Below, one piece after another: positions 1 through 11,920 of a stretch of 64,000 bases of DNA. A program made the position numbers and the translations under genes. The first letter of the stretch is position 1. Each line of letters starts with the position of its first letter. The notes under the pieces are model-generated. The model was not told the origin of the DNA. It was given only the letters and a program-made list of their open reading frames with translations, and did no database searches. The DNA comes from Gavia stellata. Taxonomy: Eukaryota > Chordata > Aves > Gaviiformes > Gaviidae. The stretch spans positions 44,309,821-44,373,820 of the forward strand of contig NC_082637.1 in NCBI RefSeq assembly GCF_030936135.1. The letters are read 5' to 3'.

Positions 1-2297
1 AGGCCATTGGTATTACCTACCAAAACGATGACACATTGTTTAAAGTCCTTTTACCAAAAAATGTACTTCCCTAATGCACTTAATACTGTCAAAGTGTATG
101 GGGTAGTAATAGCAAGAGCAAGTGCCTTGAAATGTAGAGGAAAACCTGTAGAAGCTTTTAAAATCTTTCTCACTCCTCTCTGCTGATGAAGAGAGAGGCA
201 GGGGAAAGCAAGCATATGGATTTACAAAAATTACAGCCACAGCAATTCCTGAAACTCTCTTACTGCCACCTGGGCCAACCAAACCCTTCCCAGCAGAAAA
301 GGAAGAGGTGTTTCCCAATGGTAGCTGCCAGCATGGTTGTGTTTGTACACACACGTGCAAAAAACTAATTGTTGCCTGGAAAAAAAGATAAAAATACTCC
401 ACACATTTATTTTTGTGGCCCATTTATATTTGCAGAAAGGTGTAACTGTGGGTATACTTATGAAAGATTTGCAGCGGGTGGCTTGACAGCTCATTCAGCA
501 GCTAGACTGTGGGAAAGAGCAGCAGTGCTTGAATCTCTGCCCATAAAGCAAACTCAGCCCACGCAGATGACATGCGTCGTAACCAGAACACTTCTTCACA
601 AAAAGGAAGTGGGTTTTGTTTTTATCCCCATCTCTCCTGTGTGCTTAGGAGATGAGCAGAGGGGTAGTTAGCTGCACGGGTCCCAGTGGGCTCCCAGTCT
701 TCAGGCTCTGCCCGCACCCAGCCCAGTGAGACCACCAGCACACCTAATGAGCCACATGCGTATTATTTATCGTTTTGTTTGTAATTCTGCATCCGCCCAC
801 GAAAATACCTTTCCCTGAGGCCGAACTGAATCAGGCACTGACAAAACCATTGCCTCTGCAGTCCAAGAGTGCTGACCCCCCCTGCTCCTGAGCTTGTGAG
901 AGGGCTGCGAGACCCACCCCACATGCCATGCTCCTCATCACACCAGCACTGAGCCAGCCAAGGCCAGCGCTGGCCCAAGGAGGCCTGGGAATCCAGAGGC
1001 AGCAGTCCTCCGAGCCCGGGTGTGTACCACATGGTGAGGCTGCAGACCACTTGATAGGGAGCTGGCAGGCCTCAAAGCCCTGGCTCTCCTTCTCTGCTCC
1101 CAATTGCTGCCACAGATGTCCAGACTCTATTACGGAGATGAGCTTGGACGGCTGCAGGAACAGCTGGAAGTGGGGAGCAGGAGCCAGCCTAATTGGCTCC
1201 AGTACAGGCCACGGCTGTGTTAAGAGAGGAGGCAAGAGGAAAGAAAGGAAGCTGTCTTCAGAGGCTGCAGCCACCAGTAACACAGTTAAAATAATTAAAC
1301 ACTTTCCTAGTCTTGCTTCCCCACTTAAAAAACTGTGTTAGATGCCACAAGACTATCACAAGACTGTGTCTGGGGGTTCTCTGTGGTCACAGCTGGGGAG
1401 GCCCAGTACACACTACACAAATGTGGTCTGTTCTTGGGGAAAAATGAGACACCTTGGGTTAAAAGTCGCATCAGACATCAGCACTTCTGGTGGGAGAAAT
1501 GCCCTCCCAAAGTTTCAGCCCGAAGACAATCCACAAGATTGTTTAGGAACATGCATGGCATCTTCCAGCATATTCTGAACATATAACTATGGGAGGGTTT
1601 AGCAGGTCTTTGAGAAAAACAACAAAAACCACTTATATTTACTAGTGCCATAGTAAAAGACTGCTCAGGTATTTCTAATATGGGCCAAAACCAGAAACTT
1701 TTCTTCAAGTTTTTCTTAACTATTCTAAAACTACATCCAAATTCAGTGCTTGAAATTACAAAATTTGATGAAGACGCACAAGCAGCTGACTACTGAACGT
1801 GAACAGTCTATGGTTACTAACTTCAACTATAAAACCTCCACTTAACTGTAACAAGAACAAGACCTCTGACTTGCCGCCACACAGTACCTGGACCCATTTT
1901 GCCACTACCTAGTAAAATCTTTCATGCAGAGCACTCTTACCTAAATCAACCAAAAATTAAATAGCAGAAACAGTTGCAAAGACATAAGATGCCTTCAGAC
2001 TGCATGCAGGACCTGAGAGAGCTTTCTAGCATCTAAGTCAGATGTGGCCTCAGGGAAGAATGCCAAGATGCAGCACAGGAACATGGCATACAGCACCTAA
2101 CCTCCTGGGGAGGAAACCCAGAAATACAGACCAAGGAGAAGATATGGTACAGCCTGAGGAGGTGTGTGGTTTAGTTGTGCAGCAACAAAGATATCAGGAC
2201 ATGCAGCAGTCTGGAGACAGTCAACCAAGAAATGATTTCTGCAAGGATGGTCAGCAGACGAGGAGAAAAATAAAGGCCAGTTAATGCAAAGTTTCAG

Positions 2298-2316
2298 GAT
2301 TCGTAGGCTACGAATC
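2298..2316. other. Near-perfect 19-nt palindrome
   Basis: gattcgtag and ctacgaatc are exact reverse complements around a single central G. No associated element recognised. Confidence 0.85.
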
Positions 2317-4085
2317 ACAGGACCATACTACTGCTCTACCATTCTCTCACCTTTACCATATATCTCTTTTGATTGGGCTATTAAATACTAATTATTTTTC
2401 TTCTCTGAAGTAAACAACGCCCATCTGTGATTGTTTAACTGTGTCATTAAATTTTGATAATTTCATCAATATTTTACTTGTGTGAATTTTCACACTGATT
2501 GGAATTTCCTCCCCTCCTCCTCCAAAAATCCTTGAGTCTCTTATGTGTCACTTTTATTTTAATTAGTGATTTAATGTCCTGGCAACACACTAATATATCT
2601 CTTTTTCCATGACTAAAATATACAATATAGTGTAGAAGCATATTGTATCAACTATGCTAGAAGTATAACACATTTTCATAATAGGAAAACCAACCATAAT
2701 TTATAAACCACCGCTTTTGTATCATGGCTCACAATTTTGCTAGTCTTCTAAGCAGACATCTTCAAAACAATTTCTAATGATCCAAAGTAGAGGAATTATG
2801 GTCACATTTCTTGGTTAGTCCTGACATTATTGATAATAATGATATCAGTGAAATGAATTGATAATAAGGAAAGTTTAAATTCCATGTCTACTGTCTGTAA
2901 AACATTTTGCAGACAGAAACATCATTTTCAAGTAACATAAAGAGCGATGTCCAAAATTTCTTTGCCTTTGCTGTTAAAGTAGTGACCGATAGTTACTCAG
3001 AATGCAAATTACCAGATGCATCATATCAGGACTGTCAGAAGACTGAAGTCTTTTGACAAGGGAACTAACAAAGCAGCACTTGGTTCTAGACCAGCATGGC
3101 TTGCGTATGGGGCTCTCACCAGGATCCTGTACCAAGTTCCTCACTGACCCTGTATAAGACATTTCACTACTTCAAAAAGCAAAAAGAAACAGTTATAGAC
3201 TACTAGTTAAAGGCAAGAAAAAAATAATAGCAAGTAACTAGCGTTTTCCAAGATGGGAAATAAATCAAGCACAGCTCATCAAACAGCTGTACAACTTGCC
3301 ATTTGCTTGATTGGTTCATTCTGATTTTTCTCTGAAGAACCCAGACAACGTGGAAGAGGAGTCCATTTTGAAAGAGTTAGTCTGGGAGAGCTAGTCTTAC
3401 TACCATGGGAAGTAAAAAAACGAAGTAAGCAGGATAAGGTCAACACATTAACATTTACATGAATTCAGATCCCATGTAACTTTAATTCTCCTCAGTGACA
3501 GGCAAACCATCAGAGGGGTGGAAATTAGACTTCAATATTAATTCAAAATGCCTGGTTTAACCTTTAGAAAATAATTCAATTTTCTCTTTCTTTCCCTTTC
3601 CTGTTCCTTTGTTTCCATACACCATGAAGGCACTTTTCTGTTTCTTCCAAATTATCTATGTCTTTTTCAAGCTTCCATTTAAAATTTGGAAAAACTGCCC
3701 ATGAACACTTTTTGAGACCTAAAGTACACATGTGGGACTTAAACTCCTTTCAAACTCTCCATGCCTCTTCCCTATAGACTTAACTGAATTAACAAAGAAG
3801 AATGAGTCAGGATTAGCTTCTACTCACCCAAAATACCAGAGGACAAATGTTACTGCCTGGGAGTTCCAGATGAACTTTTCAGTTACAAATCAGACAACAA
3901 ACAAATGTGACTAAAGTTACAAAGAAGTGCACTCACCAATTATTTTGGAAAGGGGAGTTAAGAATTCATGTTCCAATGGAGGAACACAAAGCAGGTAGAA
4001 AGAGAAAGAGAGAGAGGATCCCAAATCTTAAATAAATGGGACTTGAAAAAAATTTAAAAACAGTGAGAAGACTAAAGCTTTAGAA

Positions 4086-4104
4086 TTTTTTTTTTTTTTT
4101 TTTT
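4086..4104. repeat. Poly(T) tract, 19 T
   Basis: Uninterrupted run of 19 T on the plus strand. No retroelement body is recognisable next to it. Confidence 0.95.
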
Positions 4105-6330
4105 ATGGTTCCATGGGCTATCTAGGGCAATAATTGTCCTCGCAGGGTCCCTTCACATTTCCCCAGGCAAGTGGGCTGCAGCTTGCAATGTCTAGAAGAC
4201 TGCAGTTCTGGAAAGGATCAGTTTAAGTAATCTGGCTGTCCTGGATTAGCGGATCATGATGAGATAACACAGTGTCTTTGTCTCAAGCAGAACATCAAAG
4301 AGGGTAAAATATACTACCCAAAAGGACTGAACACACTCAGACCCAGACCGGTAGGAACCAGCTTGTCTTGCTGAGAGACAGTCTGCAAGGATGGAAATTT
4401 TGCCAATATGGTGATATCTCTATTCCTGACCACACCAGCGTAAGTCCTTCGCCCTTTCTAGAAAGGATTTCATTTACCTTCATGTAGGTTAGTATGAGAG
4501 TGCATATGAGACTGTATCACTCTCATAAATGTGAAATATCTTAATAGCTTCAAAACAGCAAAACTTCTGTTAAAGACAAACGTGCTATTTCTCTTTAGAT
4601 AAGGCACTGCAGTTGTACATAGAGACAAAAATTAGGATAGACGATCCCTACATAGAATGAGACACAGGATCATTACTGAAGACAAACACATGCAGGAGTT
4701 CTGGAAATGCGATCATCCTCCCCGAAGACACTGAAGTCTTCATGCAGGGACTTCAGAGAACTCTTTCTCCTCACCCCTCTGTGCCACCCAAAGGGGAAAG
4801 CGAACTTACCCAGGTGGTGAGGGCCTAATGGGCACAAGTGGCAGTGAGATCCAGGCTAGCCCCTGGAAAAAGTCACAAGTGCTTTTGTATTTTTGTTCAC
4901 CTGGCATCACCTCCAGGTGATGTGGAATGTCATGTGAAGCAGGACAACACTGAATAAGCGGTTCTTAAACTCAAAGGTGCATGACAAGAAAAAAAAAATT
5001 AAAAAGATCACAGATTGCAGTTCTTGAACAACAGATAAACCTATCTGTTTATTCCATTTCATTTCCATTAAAAAAAAAAAAAGAAAAAAAAATTTAAAAC
5101 CTGAATCAAAGCAATCTTTCTTACTTTACTTGCTTCCATTGTCACTGTGGTCAAGGAAGTTCCATTCTTCTAATTTCTTGCCTGGCACTGACTTACTTTA
5201 TTTTAAATACAAACCACTAGAGTACTCGGTTGCCAAATTGCTGCATTTTTAAACATTCTAAATAGGACATTAGTTCATAGCATGAATGTTTTGAAATCTG
5301 ATCAACAAGCCATTTCTCAATACATTAAGCAAAGCAAGCAAAATTAGGCTGGTTTATGTCAGGTACTTAGCACAAATCCCTTAATAATGTGTTTGAGTGC
5401 AGAAACCATTAATAAATGCATAATTCCTTAAGACAGGCTTGATTAATTAAGTCATATGTGTATCCTTCTAATTAAAAAAAGAACATTAGGCAGATGAGTG
5501 GAATTTCTGGGTACAAAATTCAAAGGCTGTTTTGCTTTTATTTGAACAAAGAAAGAAAAGCTGCTTGTTAATATAGCAGCCAAAAAAGCAGCAAGAGTGC
5601 TGACACAAACCCCCCAAACTCTGACTTATTCAAAACAACTAAGTATTTATTTGCTCATTTGTAGTCCAATTTTTAGTCAGGTAGCTGCTTGATTAATCCA
5701 GGCAGTTCAGATTACAAGGGCAGCTGGTGCTAATATATACATAAGGAGATGATATGTTTGTTGCATTTCTTTTCAAGTAAATTGTCTAAAACCAAAGCCT
5801 TAGAGGTTTTTGAACTCTCAGGGAGAACTATTTTATGAAAAAATTACAGTCTGGTGGCCAATTCCGGACTCTTCCCAAGCACTTACTTTACTGTTGTGGA
5901 CTGCAGATTTTGACACCATACCATAATTTGCAGCAACACTGAAGCAATAACTATTTTTGAATGCATAGCTCTTCTGTTAAAACAATTAGCTTTTTAAGGT
6001 TCCTTTTTAAAAACAAGTAAACAAAAATGGAAAGAACAGAAAACATAATGTTCTGAGGCATAACAGGGACATAAAAAATACTGCTAAGCTAACAGATACT
6101 GTTAAGCATAAAGATTTTGCCAAGGATATTTTCATGGATAAGTAGGATTGATAACAGTCAGCACAATTTGGTATAACAATGCTAGTGGATAAGCCCCACA
6201 CGGTAAGGTCTTAGTCTCCGAAACAGGAACCTGTTGAGGGTAAAAGGGTAAAGTTAGTGGCCTGTAGGTAGGCAAGCCTGGTAGAGAGAACAGACTGATC
6301 TGCAGCATTAATCCCAGTTGGGGAAAGGGC

Positions 6331-6404
6331 TCCACTGCTTTGAGCAGGGAGTTGAAATAGGTGATCTCCAGATAATCACTTCCAAGCGAAATTATTCTGC
6401 GACA
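6331..6404 (+). mobile_element. Old CR1 LINE 3' fragment
   Basis: Short plus-strand match to an older CR1 3' UTR: ctgctttgagcaggga, aggtgatctccaga, cacttccaa and attattctgcgac. Individual positions have drifted. No coding part remains. It belongs to the 'gatctccagaggtcc' type of CR1 end rather than the type seen at 10625-21157. Confidence 0.65.
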
Positions 6405-9400
6405 TGGGCCCTTGAGGCACTGACCTGCTTACAGGACCACCATGTCCTATGGCTGTTTAATTACAGGGAAGTTCTTTGATTTTGATGAGAAAACAACCAG
6501 GTGTCAGAGAGCAAGAGTGAAAACAGTAGGCAACAACGAGTAAGCAGAAGCAACTGATAGACTTGATATAGGTTTGACAAAATACACTGCATTCATGCAA
6601 CAGGCAAGGCAGGGGAAAGCGGAAAGAAGGGCACAGGAGTGATTTGTCCGATTTGTCGGTGTCCCAAGAAAAGTTATTGGGGCTCAAAATAGCTGACAAA
6701 GTTGGCCTGAATCTGCTGACCTGAAAGAGGCTAAAAGTAAGATACCAGATCCAGTTATAAAGCAATTGAATTGTTTTCTCCAAAACCAGCTGATGATTCA
6801 AAGGGATTAAGTCTTTTAATTCTTCAGCTGCTATATCCTAGACCATCAGCATAAGCCACACTCCACAATAACAAGCAAACCAGCTCAACATAAAACCAGC
6901 CAGACGGCTGCTGTATGTAGTCCTAATTGGTTGGTGCAGCCAGATTTCCAGGCCTTATGCCTAGGCAATTAAATAATTCCCAACAAGAGTGACAAGAGGG
7001 AAAGAAAGCCCACCATGACTGCTAGTCTTTTCCCTGGGTCTTCATCTAAAAGAGAGTTGGCTGCAACCACTGAGAGAGTGGTCTGAAGCTTAGACAGACA
7101 GGCTGAGTCTACAGGTATGAAGAAGCCAGTACATTACTACCAATGAGTGCAAGATGACTTACTGTGTTGGTGTGTGAAAGAGGTTACATAAGGGCGCAAC
7201 TTCTGTGCAGTCTGGAATGTGACTTTAAATTAAGCAGCAGTTCGCTTTATTGGATAAGTAAGAACTGCATACAGCTCGTTGTTTCAGTCCCAGCTCCCAA
7301 ATTTGGTTTACATAGCACCTGTGGACAGGCACACAAGATGAGGAAAAAGATTAGTCTGCTGTACCACTTCTTTGGGATGGAAGTTTGTCTGAATGCGTGA
7401 AACTTCCAGAGACAATTCACAGACCTTCAAGCATTAAATTCCAAGACAATGCAATTGGTATCAGTGGTCTCCTTGACTTGAGGGGAAGCCTGAGGTCTCC
7501 ACGTAGAGATAGATGCTTAAGCACCTCTATCCAGAAAGACATACAGCACTGCACTTACCCTTGTCGACTGCTTTTGCCATAACATATATGCAAGCAACTA
7601 CCAGACTCTCTGCTTACTAGACTGATACAAGGCTACCACTCTTCAAAAATCCAGTAAAGATCACTTAACCTGAGAAAACGTCCATCATGAGACAACAAAT
7701 CCTGTTCCTAAAAGGTTAGAGAATTACAGCGGATCTACAGAGACAAGATGCTGGAAGGGACCAAAAAAGGCCCTTCCATGAACTTGTGCAGTAAAAGTTT
7801 GGTTGGAAAACATTTAAATCAGGAGATAAGGAGTGTTGTTATGAGAATCAGACTTGAGAGTTGTTTGCCCATTGGCAGGGTCAATAAATATGATAAGAAT
7901 GACAGAAAACAAACACAATCAGTCTGGATTTAAGTGTTTAATAGCAAACTCTGCTAAAAAAAAGGCTCCAGCTTGGCCCCAGCTGGAGGCGAGAAAGAGA
8001 AAATAAGGTTTCCGTACTCTAAAGGGGTCCGAGTTTAATGGGATTTATTTTTGGCAAGGGAGGAAGAAACATCCATCCTACAAATCAGCCACCTTTTCTA
8101 CCAGTCTTGCTTTCCAACACAACTCAAACTCTCAGTGCCTTCTTGGACTGTAATTAATTCCATGCAATCATTTCTTCCTTCTAGAAAAACTGTCCTCTTT
8201 CTAAAGCTTGGTTATAAGCCTAGTTTCTCCTGTTGTTCTGAGCCCTCCAGCTTGTTCTTGTGCTGTCTACCATCGCCCATGCCCTTTATCTGCTGCCCTC
8301 CACCCTGGAAGATTTGACAAGCTTAGTATGCTTTCAGGAAGATACAGTCTCTCTCATCCCCCACTCAAACTCTTCCTTTCCTCTTCTTCTTTCTACTGTT
8401 CCATCCACAACCTCATCAAAAGCCTACATAATTTGTTTTGATGTTGTGGGGGTTTTGTTTGGGGTTTTTTTTGAGGAAAAAAATCAGTTATACTGCATAT
8501 TGCACGCGTGAAAATGAGAGCTAGAATGGTCTGGAACTGGACAGTTTGACTGATGAGGCTATTCCTGATTTAAATTATTTCAGAATGTGATTGAAGCCAT
8601 CCTGATATCTAAATGGAAATCAAAATCAGGCCTTGCTCTGCAGACAGGCATTGCGAAATCTCCAGTAGGTGGATTTTTGTCAATATTGTTAGTTTTCCCT
8701 GAGCATTTGTGTTCTGCTATTGCATGCCCTTGGATGCCAATACACTAGAGTGCGTGTATATTCACTGAAGATCAGCATTGTATGACAGCTCATCTCTCCT
8801 TGGGACGCAAGTCAGACTAACATCCAGGTCCGCATGTTTTAATCTTTTAAGGTTAAACATCACATCACACTAATTAAAAAAAACCCCTACAATTGTTGAT
8901 ATACATAAGAAGTTTTCCTCTCCTTCAAAACCTTCCTCCCTCCACTGTTTCTCTCACTCTCTCTTTGACCAAAAAGCTAAGAAATTTGGACAATTTGAGA
9001 ATACATCTTGCAAGAAAGCACTGCTTTTTCCTCTCTGTTTTTTTTTTTTTTAAATCTTACTTCTCTGCTTCGTAGAAAATGTTTACAGTCCAAACATACA
9101 CTCCAGGAGATCAAAATGGCTCTTGGTTTTCCCTTTCTTATAAACATACAGTAAAACAGCATTTAGAGTACACATGCTGACATGTTTCAAAAAAAAGGGA
9201 AAAATATTTGGCAGTTTTCAACTGTACTAAGAATAGCACCTCCATCTTTGCAAGGCCTCACTCTGGTAGATCTCAGGGAGAGACGATGGAACGTGGTCTT
9301 CCAGAGACAAGTTTCCTCAACAATTACATTTTCCTCCCTTGTACACAATCACAGTGTTATTAAATGTTTGCAGACCATTCGCTGCAGGAGACAAGGGCAC

Positions 9401-10624
9401 AGCCGATTCAGACCAAATCCTGGAACAGGGATAAACACTGAAATTCTGGAACCCACCTAATGGCCAAGGGTCTGGAGCCAGGGCCAGGATACAAGCCAAG
9501 GCTGATGCCAAAGGCAGGAACCGAACAAGCTGCCAAGAGGCAGGAACCAGAGCCAGGATATGATCCAAGGATTGGGAGCCAGAGCCAAGATGCAAGCCAA
9601 AGGTCAGGAACAGCTGCCAGGGACTTGGATCGACAACAGGCTTCAACCATTCAACAGCTGAAGAGCAAACGCAGACACTGCTTTAACGCCCAGCAACTAA
9701 CTGCATGGGTTGGCCACACGTGTGACTGTGCTGCTGAAAAGCACCAGGCCTCCTTCACCCAGCAATTTCTAACAGGCCCCAGATAGCACAGAACTCAGGC
9801 CAAACCCAGCAGTCCAGACCCAAATAAGCTGCAAACTATTGCATCACAGCTAAGTATCGATACTGGGGCACGAGGTAAGGTCTGAAAGTAGCATCACAGT
9901 TTTCTTGCTCCCATAGGCCTGAATCAGCCTGATAAAATGGTTCATTACACATAACGCATGCCTGTGGTCCTGCATCCTTGTGCCTTTGGCAGGACAAGCT
10001 ACAACATACATCACTACCATTGTGCATCAGGGAATGGGATGTGTAGACGATCGAAGCGAAGAACGAAACACAGAAAAGTTACAGGTACAAAACTACTTTT
10101 GAGGTTAGTTTCATCAACAAACTTGTTGGCTGTGAAAATATATATTCCGGTAAAGCCAGTTGGAAAGCTGTCCCCTTTATCAATAATCAGGCTGTCATAC
10201 TTGCTAAAACAAAATTTAGGAGAAAAGCCAATGTATAAATACATCCTTGCGTGCAGCCACAGACAAATAGCCATAGCATCATAATTCACTCACTCTCTCC
10301 TATAAAGTCTATGAAGTCTGCAACTGAGAATTAGAAGCTTCAGAAATCAGAGCAGAAGAACAGCATAAAATATCTTATCAAAATCTTTGGCTAGCAAAGG
10401 AAAACCATTAATTGCATCCAAGCCGTAGATATAACAAGAGAGCTTATCTAACTAATAAGCTAATAAGCCCAAGTGGTGGAGGAATGAACTAAGACAGATA
10501 ATCAGAGCCCACTGCACTGATGCATCCAAAGCTCATTCAGTTAGAATTAGAAGCAATGGTAAAATACAGTTGTCTAATTTGCCCTGATTAAACACCTGGC
10601 ATTTCCGAACACTTCATCCTCTCT
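6405..10624. other. Intergenic DNA, no gene recognised
   Basis: No credible exon. It contains the minisatellite-like patch 9475-9640 and pyrimidine-rich stretches near 8210-8420. Frames of up to 109 codons around 9317-9786 arise from the repeat patch. Nothing else seen. Confidence 0.7.
9475..9640 (+). repeat. Degenerate minisatellite-like repeat patch
   Basis: Three imperfect copies of a gagccagrgccaggat-like unit followed by a ccaagg-containing segment (starting near 9475, 9547 and 9576), with interspersed aggcaggaacc copies. Spacing is irregular. The patch is unusually CpG-poor and purine-rich and is open in several frames, giving Pro/Gly/Gln-rich peptides with no family resemblance. I cannot assign it to a known element. 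Confidence 0.5.
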
Positions 10625-10763
10625 GTGTCACCATCCCTGGGGGTTTTTAAAAGACGTGTGAATGAGGCGCTTAGGGATGTGGTTTAGCGGTGAACTTAGC
10701 AGTGTTAGGTTAATGGTTGGACTTGATGATCTTAAAAAACCTAAATGATTCTATGATTCTATA
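10625..10763 (+). mobile_element. CR1 LINE 3' fragment
   Basis: Plus-strand CR1 3' end: gtcaccatccctggggg, gtggtttagcgg, ttaatggttggacttgatga, and the terminal atgattctatgattcta tail. It is more diverged than the 11794, 15213 and 17480 copies: the ttttccaac block is shortened to aaaaaaccta. Confidence 0.88.
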
Positions 10764-11793
10764 TTTGAAACAAGTTTTAGTGAGATGCATACATCTTTCC
10801 TTTAAAATAGTCTTCAACTTTTATTTCTGCAGATGCCAAATTACAGGCTGCATAGCAAGAAACAAGTTTTACATTATCAGCATCCAAAATCATCAGAAGT
10901 CATGGTCTTCATTCTCTTCCACATTTGCATTTTACACTCTGTTGACCCAGGTGAGGTAAATACCTGCTTATGAAGGAAAAAGGTGATGTTTTCACTCCAT
11001 TGTCTTTAGAAAGCGTTTGTAAATGCATGAAAAGGTGAATAAGTTTGGTTTAGAGTTTATAGTAGCTTCTAATCTTTGCAGTCATTATAAACATGAATGT
11101 ATATGTGAGTGAAAAGCTGTAAGAGGTGGAGGACAGGAAAGGGCTCCCTAGGTAGGAAGAAGGTGAATGGTGAGGTTGTGCACTGGGATTCATACCAAAA
11201 GTGAGTCCAACAAACCTATATTCATCTTGGTTATTTGACATGGCCCTTCTTTGTCCTAGACAATACACATGATGTCCCTATGTTGTCATATGATGTCATC
11301 AAATTCAAATTCATCTACAGACATTCTTTTAAGAGTGTGCATGAGGGGTTTTGGTGGAGGAAAGGAAAAAGAGGAGGGCAACAATGAAGAGGAAAGACAT
11401 TTTGTTCAGCTTTGCTTGTAAAGAACCACACTGCCAAAACATAGACAAGCTTTCTTTGTAGATGAAATAACAGTTTGTGATACTAATATTTCCCTTCACC
11501 AGAATCTCTGCAGGTGCACCTACTCCTAGTTAAATTCCAAAGATTGAACATTATTTTTTAAATGGAAAGCTACTTTTGGAAAGCATCAACATTCCCATGG
11601 GATTACAAAATCTGCACCTTGGTATTTGAGCCCAACCCAATTTCCCTTGGACTGCATATTGAAGTTGCAGGCTAAGAAAAAGGGAAAGAAAAATAACATA
11701 GATGTATAGATTTATCTAGGAAAATCTCATTGCTGACATGGTGAAATCAAGAAATAATAGACTTCAATGAGCTTAGAGATTGACCATTTTATT
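10764..11793. other. Intergenic DNA between two CR1 fragments
   Basis: No gene, no repeat beyond simple AT-rich sequence; nothing further seen. Confidence 0.7.
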
Positions 11794-11920
11794 ACAGAAT
11801 CACAGAATCACTACGGTTGGAAAAGACCTGTAAGATCATCAAGTCCAACCATCAACCAACACGACCATGCCCATTAAACCATGTCCCACAATGCCACGTC
11901 CACACGTTCCTTGAACACCT
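11794..11920 (-). mobile_element. CR1 LINE 3' fragment
   Basis: Minus-strand CR1 3' end of about 127 bp. The plus strand reads acagaatcacagaatcac, ttggaaaagacctgtaagat, gaccatgcccattaaacc and ccttgaacacct, then diverges abruptly. It contains only 3' UTR sequence. Confidence 0.9.

Larger units (their letters stand above)
1..6330. other. Intergenic DNA, no gene recognised
   Basis: Only short open frames on both strands, none with family resemblance, good initiation context plus splice sites, or conserved-looking composition. About 640-1240 is GC-richer than its surroundings and therefore open in several frames (up to 150 codons). About 2340-2900 is strongly AT-rich. About 5340-5760 is rich in TAATTA- and TAATCC-type homeodomain sites and could be a conserved enhancer. 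A palindrome is at 2298-2316 and poly(T) at 4086-4104. Confidence 0.7.

Noticed and set aside
831..1341. Overlapping open frames of 137-150 codons on both strands
   Set aside because: Located in a GC-richer stretch where stops are rarer, overlapping antisense, with no recognisable motif or splice logic.
9317..9786. Plus- and minus-strand frames of about 110 codons
   Set aside because: Created by the irregular minisatellite-like repeat; peptides are repetitive Pro/Gly/Gln or Leu/Ser-rich without family similarity.
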